A DNA stretch of 50,263 nt, from positions 2,059,863 through 2,110,125 of the forward strand of contig NZ_LR733844.1 of the NCBI RefSeq assembly GCF_902506455.1, written 5' to 3'. Made by a program: the position numbers and the translations under genes. Origin of the DNA: Sphingomonas sp. 8AM (GTDB taxonomy: Bacteria; Pseudomonadota; Alphaproteobacteria; Sphingomonadales; Sphingomonadaceae). The notes below the pieces were generated by a model that was not told the DNA's origin, ran no database searches, and was given only the letters and a program-made list of their open reading frames with translations. Shown here in pieces: positions 16,703-27,533 of this stretch; within the stretch, counting starts at the first letter, position 1; each line of letters begins with the position of its first letter.

Positions 16703-18457
16703 TTACTCCTGAACCGCGCCGAAGTCGGAACGCGTCCGGCGTTTGCCGCCTTCGCCGCCGCGGTTGAGCGCGTGCCGCACGCGGTCGAGCAGCTCGGAGC
16801 GGCGGTAGGGCTTGCTCAGCACGTCGGTGGCGCGCGCGCGCGGGCCGCCGACCACCAGTTCCTCGTTATAGCCGGTGGTCATCAGCACCGACACTGCGGC
16901 ATCGCGCTCGACGATCGCGTCGGCGAGCATCAGCCCGTTCATCCCGCCCGGCATCACCAGATCGGTGAACAGCAGGTCGAAGCGATCCTTTGGATGGACC
17001 GTCTCGAATACCTTCAGCCCTGCCTCAGCGTTGATCGCGGTCGAGACACGGTAACCGGCGCTCTCGAGAATCTCGCGTGCGATCGCCAGCACCTCGTCAT
17101 TGTCCTCGACGACGAGGATATGCTCGGCTCCATCGCGCGGCGCGCTGGTGGCGGCTTCGGTCTCGGCCTGGTCGTTGTCGGCGTGGCGGCCCGGCTGCAT
17201 GACCGGGAACAGCATCCGCACCACGGTGCCCTTGCCCGGCGTGCTTTCGATCTCCAGCCGCCCGCCCGACTGGCGAACGAATCCGCTGGCCATCGCCAGC
17301 CCCAGCCCGGTGCCCTTGCCGGTACTCCTGGTGGTGAAGAACGGCTCGGTTGCGCGCTCCAGCACTTCGGGGGTCATCCCGTCGCCGTCGTCCTCGACCT
17401 GTACGACGACATAATCGCCCGAGGGCAGATCGTGCGCGGCAGCATCGCCGTTGAGATGGCGGGGCAGGGTGGAGATCGTCACCAGTCCGCCGTTCGGCAT
17501 CGCGTCGCGCGCGTTGTTGACGATGTTGAGCAGCGCCATCTCGAGCTGGTCGGGATCGATCACGACATGCTGCAACCCGCGACGCAGGCTGAGGTGGATG
17601 TCGACCTGCTTGCCGACCGAGCTATCGATCAGCTCGCTGAATTCGGAGACGAGATGGGTGAGGTTGAGCGGGCGCGGCTCCAGCCGGGTCTTGCGCGCGA
17701 AGGCGAGCAATTGCCGCGTCAGCTTCGCGCCGCGCTCGGCAGCGGATTGCGCCGCGGCGACATAGCGCTTCACCCGCTCGGGGTCCCTGGTGTGGGTGAC
17801 CAGTTCGAGATTGCCGTTCACGACCTGCAGCAGATTGTTGAAGTCGTGCGCGAGCCCGGCGGTGAGCTGGCCGATCGACTCCATCTTCTGCGCCTGACGG
17901 TAGGATTGCTCCGAATTGCGGCGGCGCGTGACGTCGAGCTGGCTGGCGAAGAAATATTGCAGCTTGCCCTGCGTGTCATAGACCGGGCCGATGAACACCG
18001 CGTTCCAGAACGGCGTCCCGTCGCGGCGATAGTTGAGCAGCTCCAGCGCGACCGACGATCGGGTGCGGACCGCGTCGCGCATCTCCTCGACCGCATGGCG
18101 ATCGGTCTGCGCGCCTTGCAGGAAGCGGCAGTTGCGCCCCAGCACCTCGTCTTCCTCATACCCCGTAAGGTCGAGGAACGCCTTGTTGGCGAAGACGACC
18201 GGATTGTCGTCCTGATTGGGGTCGGAGAGCAGCATCGGCATCCGCGTCATCTCGATCGCGGCAAAGAAGACGCCGCCGCGATCCTGAAGGTTCGGATCGG
18301 TGATCGTGCTCTCGCGCCAATGATGCAGCCCCGGGCGTTCGAGCGGCTCGCTGGCGCCGACGTCCATCGTGCCTTCGGCCGGGCGACCCGCGGCAAGCCC
18401 GGTGGGGTCGACATCGTCGTGCTGGTGCGGATCGGACGGCTGCACGTTGTCGTTCAT
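16703..18457 (-). CDS. LOV-domain hybrid histidine kinase (blue-light sensor)
   Basis: A soluble 584-residue protein. Order: polar N-terminus (1-60); LOV/PAS domain (~62-180) with GRNCRFLQG carrying the flavin-adduct Cys110; HisKA with phospho-acceptor His204 (AHDFNNLL); HATPase with N-box NIVNNARDAM, G1 DDGDGM and G2 GTGLGLAMA; receiver domain (~446-565) with phospho-acceptor Asp499 (LFTDLVMPG) and Lys549. Blue light should form a Cys-FMN adduct and change kinase activity, with phosphate passed to the attached receiver. The start at 18457 removes 54 upstream residues that are basic and low in complexity. No partner regulator is adjacent, so the output is unknown. Confidence 0.92.
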   Translation of the reverse strand: MNDNVQPSDPHQHDDVDPTGLAAGRPAEGTMDVGASEPLERPGLHHWRESTITDPNLQDRGGVFFAAIEMTRMPMLLSDPNQDDNPVVFANKAFLDLTGYEEDEVLGRNCRFLQGAQTDRHAVEEMRDAVRTRSSVALELLNYRRDGTPFWNAVFIGPVYDTQGKLQYFFASQLDVTRRRNSEQSYRQAQKMESIGQLTAGLAHDFNNLLQVVNGNLELVTHTRDPERVKRYVAAAQSAAERGAKLTRQLLAFARKTRLEPRPLNLTHLVSEFSELIDSSVGKQVDIHLSLRRGLQHVVIDPDQLEMALLNIVNNARDAMPNGGLVTISTLPRHLNGDAAAHDLPSGDYVVVQVEDDGDGMTPEVLERATEPFFTTRSTGKGTGLGLAMASGFVRQSGGRLEIESTPGKGTVVRMLFPVMQPGRHADNDQAETEAATSAPRDGAEHILVVEDNDEVLAIAREILESAGYRVSTAINAEAGLKVFETVHPKDRFDLLFTDLVMPGGMNGLMLADAIVERDAAVSVLMTTGYNEELVVGGPRARATDVLSKPYRRSELLDRVRHALNRGGEGGKRRTRSDFGAVQE

Positions 18458-18536
18458 TCCCCGGTCGTTAGGCACCTCAACCCGCCGGCGCAACAAAGGT
18501 CGCGCCGGGCGGGCGGGAACCGGAAAATAATCTGGG

Positions 18537-19406
18537 TCAGCGCGTCGGTACCGGCTCCGCACCGGAATAGTCGTAGAAGCCGCGACCGCTCTTCTTGCCG
18601 TACCAGCCGGCCTCGACATATTTCACCAGCAACGGGGCGGGGCGGAACTTCGGATCGCCGGTGCCCTCGAACAACACGCAGATGATGTCGAGGCAGGTGT
18701 CGAGCCCGATAAAGTCGGCGAGCGTCAGCGGCCCCATCGGGTGATTGAGCCCGAGCTGGCAGGCGAGATCGATGTCGCGGATGGTGGCGACGCCCTCGCC
18801 GAGCGCGAAGATCGCCTCGTTGAGCATCGGCATCAGCACGCGGTTGACGATGAAGCCGGGCGCATCGTTGGCGCGCACCACCGCCTTGCCGAGCCGCTGG
18901 GCATATTGCTCGATCGCGGTGACGGTCGCATCGGCGGTGGCGAGGCCGCGGATCACCTCGATCAGCCCCATCACCGGCACCGGATTGAAGAAGTGGACAC
19001 CAATGAAGCGCGCCGGGTCGGGCGCGGCCTGCGCCAGCCGCGTGATCGGGATCGACGAGGTGTTCGAGGCGAGCACCGCATCGGCGCGGAGCACCGCACC
19101 GACATCGGCGAAGATGCGGCGCTTGATCTCCTCGCGCTCGGTCGCCGCCTCGATCACCAGATCGCACGGCGCGAACTCGGCGGCGCCGGCGACCGGCTCG
19201 ATCCGCGCCAGAGTCGCGTCGCGCGCATCGGCATCGATCTGGCCCTTGTCGACCGCGCGCGCCAGCCGCCTGGCGATGCCGGCCTTGCCCGCCTCGGCGC
19301 GCGCCGCATCCACGTCGCTGAGCAACACGCGATAGCCCGCCGCGGCGGACACCTGCGCGATCCCCGCGCCCATCTGCCCCGCGCCGATTACGCCGACCAC
19401 TTGCAT
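18537..19406 (-). CDS. 3-hydroxybutyryl-CoA dehydrogenase
   Basis: A 289-residue single-domain enzyme, the usual length for the Hbd/PaaH group. N-terminal Rossmann motif [16 protein letters not shown] binds NAD(P); [11 protein letters not shown] and [11 protein letters not shown] carry the catalytic Ser and His; the C-terminal dimerisation domain includes [16 protein letters not shown]. It interconverts acetoacetyl-CoA and 3-hydroxybutyryl-CoA in fatty-acid or butanoate metabolism. AGGAG lies seven bases before the ATG at 19406; an ATG six codons upstream is too close to it. Lies 79 bases upstream of the LOV kinase on the same strand. Confidence 0.93.
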   Translation of the reverse strand: MQVVGVIGAGQMGAGIAQVSAAAGYRVLLSDVDAARAEAGKAGIARRLARAVDKGQIDADARDATLARIEPVAGAAEFAPCDLVIEAATEREEIKRRIFADVGAVLRADAVLASNTSSIPITRLAQAAPDPARFIGVHFFNPVPVMGLIEVIRGLATADATVTAIEQYAQRLGKAVVRANDAPGFIVNRVLMPMLNEAIFALGEGVATIRDIDLACQLGLNHPMGPLTLADFIGLDTCLDIICVLFEGTGDPKFRPAPLLVKYVEAGWYGKKSGRGFYDYSGAEPVPTR

Positions 19407-19481
19407 CTGCCATCTCCTATTCATGTTGGCGCGCCTTTAACCTGCCGCGGCGATGATGCGCCAGCGACAGGGGGCAGGGCG

Positions 19482-20582
19482 ATGAAAAGAGTGGCGTTTG
19501 TGGCCGTGCTGGGGCTGGGGCTGGCCGCCTGTTCGCAGCAGCCCGCCGAAGCGCCGCCGTCACCGACGTCGACTCCAGGCGTCGTTGCCACAGCCAAACC
19601 GACCGCGACGGCGGTCGGCGACGATCATGCGGTGCCGAAGCCCGGCGAGCAGAAGACGTTCCGCGACTGGACGGTGGCGTGCGACAATGTCGCGCGGTGC
19701 GCGATGGCGTCGCTGGGCACCGATGTCGATTTTCCGGCGGTGACGATGCAGGTGGCGCGTGCCGCGGGGCCGGACGGCGCGGTCGAGGTTGCGCTGGCGA
19801 TGCCACAGGGTGACGGTGACCCGCCCGCGACGCTGCGGATCGATAGCCGTGCCTTCGCGGTCGGCGGCAACGGGCTGAGCGGTGCTTCGGCGGAGCGGAT
19901 CGCGCGGGCGCTGGCCAATGCCACGACGATCGAGGCGCTCGACAAGCACGGCAAGCGGCTCGGCACTATTTCCGCGGCCGGAGCCTCTGCGGCGTTGCGC
20001 TATATCGACGCGCAACAGGGGCGCGTTGGCACGGTCACCGCGCTGGTGGCGCACGGTGACAAGCCGGCGGCGGCGGTGGCTGCGGCACGACCCGCCCCGC
20101 GTGTGCGCGCGGTGGCGTTCGGCGGGACTGCGGCGGCGCTGACCCCTGCGTTGTTGGCGGGGATGCGCCGGACCGCGGAATGCGATCCGTCCTTCAGCAG
20201 CCCGGAGCCGCGCGCGCATGGCCTTGCGGATGGCGCGACGCTGGTGCTGCTGCCGTGTTCGGCGGGCGCCTATAACGAGATCGATGCCTTGTTCGTCGTG
20301 CGCGATGGCAAGGCGACACCGGCGAAGGTCGACGCTCCGGCCGGGTTCGAGGAAACCGGTGCCGACTCCCGGACACCCGTGCACAGCGTCATCAACGGCG
20401 ACGTGGATGGCGGCGTGTTGCGCAGCTATGCCAAGGGGCGCGGGCTCGGCGATTGCGGGGTGATGCAGTCGTTCGTGTGGGACGGCGCGCAACTGCGGCT
20501 GACCGGGCAGCGCGCGATGGGCGAATGCCGCGGCAACCCCGATTATCTGCCGGTGTGGCAGGCGCAGGTGGTGCGCGGGTGA
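19482..20582 (+). CDS. DUF1176 family lipoprotein
   Basis: A 366-residue protein with a lipoprotein signal: basic start, hydrophobic stretch and lipobox LAAC (Cys about residue 14). After a Pro/Thr-rich linker comes FRDWTVACDNVARCAMASL, the typical start of a DUF1176 domain, with paired Cys residues; later segments SFVWDGAQLRLTGQRAMGEC and CGVMQSF match the family's C-terminal part. Function unknown; likely anchored to the outer membrane facing the periplasm. The stop overlaps the next gene's start. Confidence 0.8.
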   Translation: MKRVAFVAVLGLGLAACSQQPAEAPPSPTSTPGVVATAKPTATAVGDDHAVPKPGEQKTFRDWTVACDNVARCAMASLGTDVDFPAVTMQVARAAGPDGAVEVALAMPQGDGDPPATLRIDSRAFAVGGNGLSGASAERIARALANATTIEALDKHGKRLGTISAAGASAALRYIDAQQGRVGTVTALVAHGDKPAAAVAAARPAPRVRAVAFGGTAAALTPALLAGMRRTAECDPSFSSPEPRAHGLADGATLVLLPCSAGAYNEIDALFVVRDGKATPAKVDAPAGFEETGADSRTPVHSVINGDVDGGVLRSYAKGRGLGDCGVMQSFVWDGAQLRLTGQRAMGECRGNPDYLPVWQAQVVRG

Positions 20583-21460
20583 GCGTCGCGCTGTTGCTCG
20601 CGATGCAGGCCGCGGTCGCGATCGCGCCGGTCGACGCGGGCGACTGGCGGGTGTTCTGCGACTACCGCCAGCGGTGCGTCGCCTTGTCGCAGGTGCCCGA
20701 AGGCGGCGATGTCGACGCCTATCCGCTGGTCGTGCTGCGTCGCGATGGCGCGGTGGCGGCGGTCGACGTGGCGATTCCGGCGACGGTCGCGGCGGGAGTG
20801 CGGATGACGGTGGCGGTCGACGGACGGACGGTCGCGGAGTTGATCGCGCCGGGCGGCGCCGCCGGGCTGTCGCTGCCGTTCACCGGCAAGCTCGCCAGTG
20901 CGCTGCGGCGTGGGCGCGTGCTGACGCTGGCCGGGCCGGACGGGGCGGTGCGCGCGCGGACCTCGCTGGCTGGATTGACCGCCGCCCTCGCCGCACTTTC
21001 CGACGACAACAAGGTAGCACCCGCGACGGAAGAGATCACCGTCCCGCCGGTCGACCCGCGCGCGCCGCGCATGCTGTCCCGCAAGCAGCTGGATAAGCTG
21101 GTCGGCAAGCCGGCGAAGGGTTGCCCGGCGGTGTTCGCGCGCGGCTATCGGCTGGATGCGGCGCATAGCCTGCGGGAGATTGTCGCGCCGTGCCGCGGCA
21201 CCGGGGCCGCGCCGTATGTGCTGCCCGAGGCAGGTGAGGCGCAGCCTGCCGCCGATCTGCCGGTGCCCGGTGCCTGGGATCCGGCGCGACATCGCTATGC
21301 GGTGCTGCTGCCCGCGACGCCGGGGCGCGATTGCGGGGTCCGGCGCGAGTTCGTCTGGGACGGGGCGCGTTTTCGCCTCGCCGAGGAGCGCGTCGTCGCC
21401 GAATGCCGCCGCGCAACCTATGAAGTCATGACCTATCGCGCCACGGTGCGAGACCGCTAG
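20579..21460 (+). CDS. Second DUF1176 family protein
   Basis: A 293-residue protein with an N-terminal signal-like stretch (VALLLAMQAAVAIAPVDA) and then DWRVFCDYRQRCVALSQV, matching the start of the DUF1176 domain in the preceding gene. The C-terminal part repeats the same pattern (CGVRREFVWDGARFRLAEERVVAEC). The GTG start overlaps the previous stop (GTGA), so the pair is translationally coupled and probably arose by duplication. No lipobox Cys is seen, so this copy may be soluble in the periplasm. Confidence 0.75.
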   Translation: MSVALLLAMQAAVAIAPVDAGDWRVFCDYRQRCVALSQVPEGGDVDAYPLVVLRRDGAVAAVDVAIPATVAAGVRMTVAVDGRTVAELIAPGGAAGLSLPFTGKLASALRRGRVLTLAGPDGAVRARTSLAGLTAALAALSDDNKVAPATEEITVPPVDPRAPRMLSRKQLDKLVGKPAKGCPAVFARGYRLDAAHSLREIVAPCRGTGAAPYVLPEAGEAQPAADLPVPGAWDPARHRYAVLLPATPGRDCGVRREFVWDGARFRLAEERVVAECRRATYEVMTYRATVRDR

Positions 21461-21480
21461 AACGGCCTCATCATCCCTTC

Positions 21481-21568
21481 CTCGTCATTCCGGACGTCAT
21501 CCGGGATCCCGCTTCCGATCCCGCGCGCGACGAAGAAGCCGGGCTCCGGATCACGCCCGCGGCGACGG
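21481..21568. repeat. REP-like inverted repeat
   Basis: Left unit begins CTCGTCATTCCGGACGTCAT and right unit (about 21532-21568) includes GAAGAAGCCGGGCTCCGGAT. The arms are imperfect reverse complements of the same family as 16501 and 45575. Confidence 0.7.
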
Positions 21569-21692
21569 TAAAGGGTTGACCGACGGCAATCCGGGTAAGC
21601 GGCGGATTGCACACGCCCTGCGAGGGTGTAGCATGGCAAGATCAGGCATCGGCGGACCGCCGGTGCGCCTCCTTTCGGAAGTTATCTCGCCG

Positions 21693-23189
21693 ATGATCGC
21701 TCGCACGTTGTCGTTCGCCGCTCTGCTACTTTCCACCACGGCGCCCGCGCTGGCGCAGACCGATAAGACCACCACCACCGTCGAGAAGAAGCAGGAGGAC
21801 GACAAGCAGCAGCAACCGCCGCTGCCCGCCGACAAGACGATCACGCAGACCGTGCGGATCGGCGGTCGCGCGATCACCTACAAGGCGACGGTCGGCACGG
21901 TCGCGGTGCGCGACGAAAAGGGCAAGGAGATCGGACAGGTGGTCTATACCGCCTATACCGTTCCCGGCGGCGACGCCGCGCGCCCGGTCACCTTCGCGTT
22001 CAACGGGGGGCCGGGCGCGGCGTCGGTCTACCTCAACATGGGCGCGGTCGGGCCGAAGCGCGTGCAGTTCGGCGCGCAGGGCGACTCCCCGTCCGACGCG
22101 CCGATCGCGCGCGACAATCCCAACAGCTGGCTCGACATGACCGATCTGGTCTTCATCGATCCGATCGGCACCGGCTTCAGCCGCAGCCTGGTCGATGCCG
22201 ACGCGACCAAGAAGGCATTCTACGCCAACGACCCCGACATCAAATATCTGTCCAAGGTCGTGTACGACTGGCTGGTCAAGGAAGGCCGGCTGCGCTCGCC
22301 CAAGTACGTGATGGGCGAAAGCTATGGCGGCTATCGCGCGCCGCGCATCGCCTATGAGCTGCAGTCGCAGATCGGCGTCGGGATCAACGGGCTCATCATG
22401 GTCTCGCCGTATCTCGATCCGGCCTCGGGCGATGGCGCGACCGCCTTGTCGCCGCTGCCGTGGATGATCGACCTGCCGTCGATGGCCGCCGCCAACCTCG
22501 AGCGCAAGGGGCAGCTCACCCCGGCGGCGATGGCCGAGGTGGAGGCCTATACGCGCGGCGACTTCGCGCGCGACCTGCTGCTCGGGCGCGCGAATACGGA
22601 AGCGGTGCAGCGCGTTGTCAGCAACGTCACGCGGCTGACCGGGCTCGATCCCGCGCTGGTGCAGCGGATGGGCGGGCGCGTCGACAGCCGCACCTTCCTG
22701 CGTGAAGTGCACCGCAACGATGCGACGATCGGCAGCATCTATGATTCGAACGTCACCGCCTTCGATCCCTTCCCGTGGTCGCCGCGGCAGGAGTCGAACG
22801 ACCCGATCCTCGACTCGCTGATCGCGCCGACCACCAGCGCGATGGTCGATTTCGTAACCCGCGAGGTCGGCTGGAAGACCGACGCGCGCTACAATGCCTT
22901 ATCCTATGCGGTGAATGCGGCGTGGGATCGTGGGCAGCCGGCCGACACGCCGGTCAGCGACTTGCGCAAGGCGATCGCCAACGATCCGAAGATGCGGGTG
23001 ATGATCGTGCATGGCTGGGACGACCTGTCATGCCCGTTCTTTGCCTCGCGGCTGATCGTCGACCAGATGCCGGCGTTCGGGGTGGCCGAGCGCGTGCAGT
23101 TGCGCGTCTATCCCGGCGGGCACATGTTCTACAGCCGCAGCGACAGCGGGGCGTCGTTCAAGGCCGATGCCGCGGCGATGTATCGGTGA
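21693..23189 (+). CDS. Secreted S10 family serine carboxypeptidase
   Basis: A 498-residue protein with a signal peptide (LSFAALLLSTTAPALAQ) followed by a short Lys/Gln-rich linker. S10 marks are clear: FAFNGGPGAASVYLNMGAVGP, catalytic S210 in MGESYGGYRAPRIA, Asp in HGWDDLSCPF (443 or 444) and H477 in PGGHMFY. These enzymes remove C-terminal residues from peptides in the periplasm or outside. ATG at 21693; the frame is open further upstream, but that stretch runs into repeat sequence. Confidence 0.92.
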   Translation: MIARTLSFAALLLSTTAPALAQTDKTTTTVEKKQEDDKQQQPPLPADKTITQTVRIGGRAITYKATVGTVAVRDEKGKEIGQVVYTAYTVPGGDAARPVTFAFNGGPGAASVYLNMGAVGPKRVQFGAQGDSPSDAPIARDNPNSWLDMTDLVFIDPIGTGFSRSLVDADATKKAFYANDPDIKYLSKVVYDWLVKEGRLRSPKYVMGESYGGYRAPRIAYELQSQIGVGINGLIMVSPYLDPASGDGATALSPLPWMIDLPSMAAANLERKGQLTPAAMAEVEAYTRGDFARDLLLGRANTEAVQRVVSNVTRLTGLDPALVQRMGGRVDSRTFLREVHRNDATIGSIYDSNVTAFDPFPWSPRQESNDPILDSLIAPTTSAMVDFVTREVGWKTDARYNALSYAVNAAWDRGQPADTPVSDLRKAIANDPKMRVMIVHGWDDLSCPFFASRLIVDQMPAFGVAERVQLRVYPGGHMFYSRSDSGASFKADAAAMYR

Positions 23190-23210
23190 GGTAGGTTCGG
23201 GGTAGCATCC

Positions 23211-23280
23211 ACCGTTCGTGCTGAGCTTGTCGAAGCACGTGCCTTGTCGCACGCCATTCGACAGTCTCAGGGCGAACGGT
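23211..23280. repeat. Inverted repeat, TTCGTGCTGAGC family
   Basis: Left arm ACCGTTCGTGCTGAGCTTGT (from 23211) and right arm ending CTCAGGGCGAACGGT at 23280 are imperfect reverse complements, with GTCGAAGCAC and ATTCGACAG also pairing. A distinct family from the other repeats; only one copy was seen here. Confidence 0.8.
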
Positions 23281-23365
23281 CGGGGTGGTTCGAGCGGCTC
23301 ATACCCCGATCGTGCCCCTGACTTGATCCGGCCCGCTTTCTCGCCACGGTGACGCTTACGTTCGC

Positions 23366-23442
23366 CGTCATTGCGAGCGCAGCAAAGCAATCCAGAGCCG
23401 GACCAGAACGCCCTGGATTGCTTCGCTGCGCTCGCAATGACG
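23366..23442. repeat. Large near-perfect inverted repeat, CATTGCGAGC family
   Basis: Left arm 23366-23395 and right arm 23413-23442 match as reverse complements at 29 of 30 positions, around a 17-base loop. The arm begins CGTCATTGCGAGCGCAGC. Shorter relatives lie at 11047 and 16638. Confidence 0.9.
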
Positions 23443-23559
23443 CGCCGTTTCGCGCATTTCCGCATGAAGCCCGGGGCGATGGCGAAGCCGCCGTCTTTAC
23501 GTCGCAGGCCGATCCCGGCCTTGCGCGGGCTCTTTGTCCGCGCATCGCCGCTTGCGCGG

Positions 23560-24525
<966 letters not shown>

Positions 24526-24536
24526 CGTCGTCCCTC

Positions 24537-26195
<1,659 letters not shown>

Positions 26196-26261
26196 GGCGG
26201 GGACTCCGGGAACAAGGCCCGCGCCTTCTGCCAAGCGCCGCGTCCGCTGTCCACGCGTCGC

Positions 26262-26471
26262 TCACCCGCTGGTGAGCACGCAGTAGATGAGCAGGGGCAG
26301 GCCGAAGAACAGGATGGTGAGCAATAGCCCTGCCGCGAGTCCACCACCGGCGGTCGGGGATGCTGGCAGATCGGAAAGTGGCGTGCGCATGCGACCGTCG
26401 CGGTCGGTGGCAGTGACGGGATTGTCGGCGGGCAGCGGCGCGATATCGCGCGGCATCAGCTTGCTGGTCAT
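26262..26471 (-). CDS. Small membrane protein, unknown function
   Basis: A 69-residue reading frame: a polar N-terminus rich in Pro, Asp and Arg, then one membrane segment at the C-terminus (LAAGLLLTILFFGLPLLIYCV). No strong ribosome site is visible and I do not recognise the family. It lies 66 bases upstream of the M28 peptidase on the same strand. Could be real because the transmembrane segment is well formed and base usage matches neighbours; moderate doubt remains. Confidence 0.45.
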   Translation of the reverse strand: MTSKLMPRDIAPLPADNPVTATDRDGRMRTPLSDLPASPTAGGGLAAGLLLTILFFGLPLLIYCVLTSG

Positions 26472-26710
26472 GGCAGGGGTTCCGCTGGCTCGAAGCACGG
26501 ACGACCGAAAGGCGGCCGCGCAGGTCTTGGCGAGATGGTCCCGAGCCCGTGCGGCGCGCCACCGGACCCGGGCTAACCGCGTGCGGCGAGCTGCCCTGCG
26601 TGGTCGCGAAAGCGCTGATGGAAAACAGCTGCGTTCATACTGGAAATATGGGGATTTTCCGCGGCAAGTCAATCTGGCGCGGGTGGTGAAAGGCACCCGG
26701 TCCGATCCCC

Positions 26711-26745
26711 GGTCGTCGCCCCGGATCAAGTCCGGGATGACGGGA
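26711..26745. repeat. Single REP-like unit
   Basis: GTCGTCGCCCCGGATCAAGT followed by CCGGGATGACGG: the reverse sense of the unit at 10951-10980. It lies between the small membrane protein gene and the GntR gene. Confidence 0.65.
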
Positions 26746-26774
26746 TGAGGCACATCATCCGCGATATCGAGGCG

Positions 26775-27533
26775 TTAAACGATCGCGCCGCCGCCCATGC
26801 CGAACCACGTATCGTCGAGCGCGTTCTGCACCAGCGTCTTCATCCGCTGGCTGGCGGTTTCGCCGTCGCCTTCGACGATCGCCTCGTAGACGAGCCGATG
26901 TTCGGGCACCGGGTCGCGCGGCAGCGCGCGCTTGCGTTGCTTGAAGCGCGTCGACCATTCGACCCCGGCGGCAATGCCGGAGCTGAGCGCGATCAGCGCG
27001 TCATTGTCCGAGGCGTTGAGGATCGTCTCGTGGAACCGCCGGTCGGCGGCGAGCCCTTGCTCGTCGGCCAGCGTGAGCCGGTCCATGTCGAGCAGCGCCG
27101 CGTCCATGATCGTCAGATCCTCGTCGCTGCGCCGCTCCGCCGCCAGCCGCGCCGCAAACGGCTCGATCACCGCGCGCAGTTCGAAAAGGCTGCGCAGCAG
27201 CCGCAGATCGGGCGTGCCCGAGAACGCCCAGGCGAGCACGTCGGGGTCGAGCATGTTCCAGCGCCCGCGCGGCAGGATGCGTGTGCCGGTCTTGGGCTTG
27301 CTTTCGACCAGCCCCTTGGCGATCAGCGCCTGTACTGCCTCGCGATACGCGCCGCGCGATACGCCCAGCTCGCTGGCGTGGACGACCTCGCCGGGCAACA
27401 CCTCGCCGGGCTGATAGTCGCCGGCGAGCACTGCGCGGCCCAGCGCCTGAAGAACTGCGCCGCGGATACGCCTTCCCGAGCCGCGCGGCTCCTGCGCCGG
27501 AGCGAGGGCGGGCGGGGTGATCCGCGACGTCAT
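26775..27533 (-). CDS. GntR/FadR-family (FCD) transcriptional regulator
   Basis: A 252-residue regulator. The N-terminal winged helix-turn-helix (about residues 22-95) reads LGRAVLAGDYQPGEVLPGE ... GVSRGAYREAVQALIAKGLVESKPKTGTRI, typical of GntR. The C-terminal all-helical FCD domain has ELRAVIEPFAARLAAER, a metal-binding-type D...H pattern (ADRRFHETIL) and EHRLVYEAIVEGD. FCD regulators sense sugar acids or other carboxylates. The ATG overlaps the alpha-galactosidase stop (ATGA), so it is the second gene of that unit and probably controls it. Confidence 0.88.
   Translation of the reverse strand: MTSRITPPALAPAQEPRGSGRRIRGAVLQALGRAVLAGDYQPGEVLPGEVVHASELGVSRGAYREAVQALIAKGLVESKPKTGTRILPRGRWNMLDPDVLAWAFSGTPDLRLLRSLFELRAVIEPFAARLAAERRSDEDLTIMDAALLDMDRLTLADEQGLAADRRFHETILNASDNDALIALSSGIAAGVEWSTRFKQRKRALPRDPVPEHRLVYEAIVEGDGETASQRMKTLVQNALDDTWFGMGGGAIV

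Larger units (their letters stand above)
23190..23559. other. Gene-free gap filled by repeats
   Basis: A 370-base stretch between the convergent S10 peptidase and agmatine deiminase genes. It holds two large inverted repeats (23211-23280 and 23366-23442) and a fragment of a third family (CTGACTTGATCCGGCCCGC, near 23320). I see no coding region. Confidence 0.7.

Noticed and set aside
16298..18685. Plus-strand frame of about 795 residues opposite the LOV kinase
   Set aside because: Antisense of a well-defined kinase and spans a repeat region; no family.
23190..23559. Possible CRISPR-like repeats
   Set aside because: Repeats are inverted pairs of different families, not direct repeats with regular spacers.
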